64,000 bases of DNA from Gavia stellata (lineage: Eukaryota; Chordata; Aves; Gaviiformes; Gaviidae), in assembly GCF_030936135.1 (NCBI RefSeq), contig NC_082595.1, positions 8,787,430 through 8,851,429 on the forward strand, given 5' to 3'. The translations under genes were made by a program, and so were the position numbers. Below are positions 63,317-64,000 of this stretch, piece after piece. The notes under the pieces are model-generated. The model saw only the letters and a list, made by a program, of their open reading frames with translations. It did not search any database and was not told the DNA's origin. Position 1 is the stretch's first letter; every line of letters begins with the position of its first letter.

Positions 63317-64000
63317 TTTGATTCAGTTAAGCATTTTATGAATGAACTTTCCAAACAAACTTTTTTGGGTGGGAGGGGGCAAATTTTTTTGAGAAGAAAA
63401 TACACTGTCAGCAAACAATCTTTTTTAACTTCTGTCCTGTGCTAGCAGTGAGTAAGTCACCACAACTGAGGAGGGTATAAGAAGGTTTTTTGGTTTGGGG
63501 TTTTTTTAGTATCTTGCACCAGAAATCAGAGATCCCTTGACAAGCCCTTAACATATGGCAGAGTATGTCCTTGTCACATTTACACTTAATACAACTAAAA
63601 TTACCATCTTGGATTTATCTGGCATATACATCTGGTTAGCTGTTGTGCAGCAAAGCAATACCAGAAACTAAAAATTTGCATAATTCATTACGAATGGAAA
63701 TCTTAGTTTAGTTAGTTGTATCACCATGTTATGAAATTTGACATACCAAATGGATTTTTTTTACTGAGTTCTGTTTTGATGAAGAAATATGTTGCTATGA
63801 AATTTGAGATAGTGGGAAGAAGGGAATGCTTTAAGAAGGACTTGCAGATGTTGAGGGGCCACATTAAGAAAGAAGAGGAAATAAATCTTCGCAGAGTCTG
63901 TCTCTCATGAAAAAAATGTCCAGTTTCTCCATTTACAAATTGTTCTGTAAATGCCTTGTGTCCTGCTTTGGGAAATAGCTCTGCCTTTTACAAACAGAAA
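60828..64000 (+). other. USH2A intron 9, 5' part (runs off the window)
   Basis: At least 3,173 bp of intron. I looked for exon 10 (expected to start with a cysteine codon and continue the EGF-like repeat) and did not find it. Contains an ATT microsatellite and assorted A/T runs. Confidence 0.8.
63278..63316. repeat. (ATT)13 microsatellite
   Basis: Thirteen uninterrupted ATT units; the isoleucine/asparagine runs in short ORFs here come from it. Confidence 0.95.

Larger units (their letters stand above)
13937..64000 (+). other. USH2A: USH2A (usherin) gene, 5' part; continues beyond window
   Basis: Gene-level entry. Eight coding exons on the + strand join in frame into 549 codons that read as the N-terminus of usherin: signal peptide, LamG-like domain, laminin N-terminal domain, then the start of the laminin EGF-like array. 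Usherin is a very large (about 5,200 residues in mammals) extracellular or type I membrane protein of cochlear hair-cell ankle links, the photoreceptor periciliary region and some basement membranes. All junctions are GT-AG and phase-compatible. Coding lengths are 485, 166, 136, 64, 295, 185, 222 and 94 nt; the human values as I recall them differ only in exon 4 (133 nt). Introns 2 to 8 measure 7,108, 28,752, 1,181, 2,321, 1,274, 3,102 and 1,311 bp. The laminin EGF, fibronectin III and transmembrane exons are not here. The 13,937 start assumes the predicted exon 2 acceptor; a non-coding exon 1 probably lies further upstream. Confidence 0.96.

Overview
This window is vertebrate nuclear DNA, almost certainly from a bird. 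The evidence is long AT-rich introns with GT-AG splice sites, a CR1 LINE ending in the avian-type 8-bp 3' repeats, several older CR1/L2-type fossils, and a solo LTR of a widespread avian ERVL-like family. Most open reading frames in the window are chance ORFs. The only protein-coding gene I can support is the 5' end of USH2A (usherin) on the + strand, the basement-membrane and stereocilia/photoreceptor periciliary protein mutated in human Usher syndrome type 2A.

Layout. Bases 1 to about 12,600 are 5' flank with no supported gene, only scattered degraded repeats and some AT-rich sequence. A dense CpG island at about 12,610-13,560 is the likely promoter and contains an RFX X-box-like site. A non-coding first exon probably ends at 13,547 and exon 2 probably begins at 13,937. 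The start codon is at 14,132. Eight coding exons follow: 14,132-14,616; 21,725-21,890; 50,643-50,778; 51,960-52,023; 54,345-54,639; 55,914-56,098; 59,201-59,422; 60,734-60,827. Joined, they give 1,647 nt, or 549 codons, with no stop. They cover the signal peptide, the N-terminal usherin region, the LamG-like domain, the whole laminin N-terminal domain and the start of the first laminin EGF-like repeat. Exon lengths equal the human ones as I recall them, except exon 4, which is one codon longer. The window ends inside intron 9; the remaining exons lie downstream.

Mobile elements. Intron 2 (7.1 kb) carries a 5'-truncated, antisense CR1 of about 2.2 kb with broken reverse transcriptase ORFs. Intron 3 (28.8 kb) holds a sense ancient CR1-like LINE split by an antisense ERVL-like solo LTR, an antisense ancient CR1-like RT fragment, a sense CR1-like endonuclease/linker fragment, a sense L2-like fragment, MIR/CORE-SINE-like remnants and a candidate CTCF site. 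Intron 4 contains a striking 111-bp imperfect hairpin of unknown origin.

I found no undescribed multi-gene system. The items most worth checking are the intron 4 hairpin, the CpG-island promoter with its X-box-like site, the upstream ORFs in the 5' leader and the LTR-in-LINE nest. All calls come from reading the sequence and remembered family features; no alignment or database search was run.
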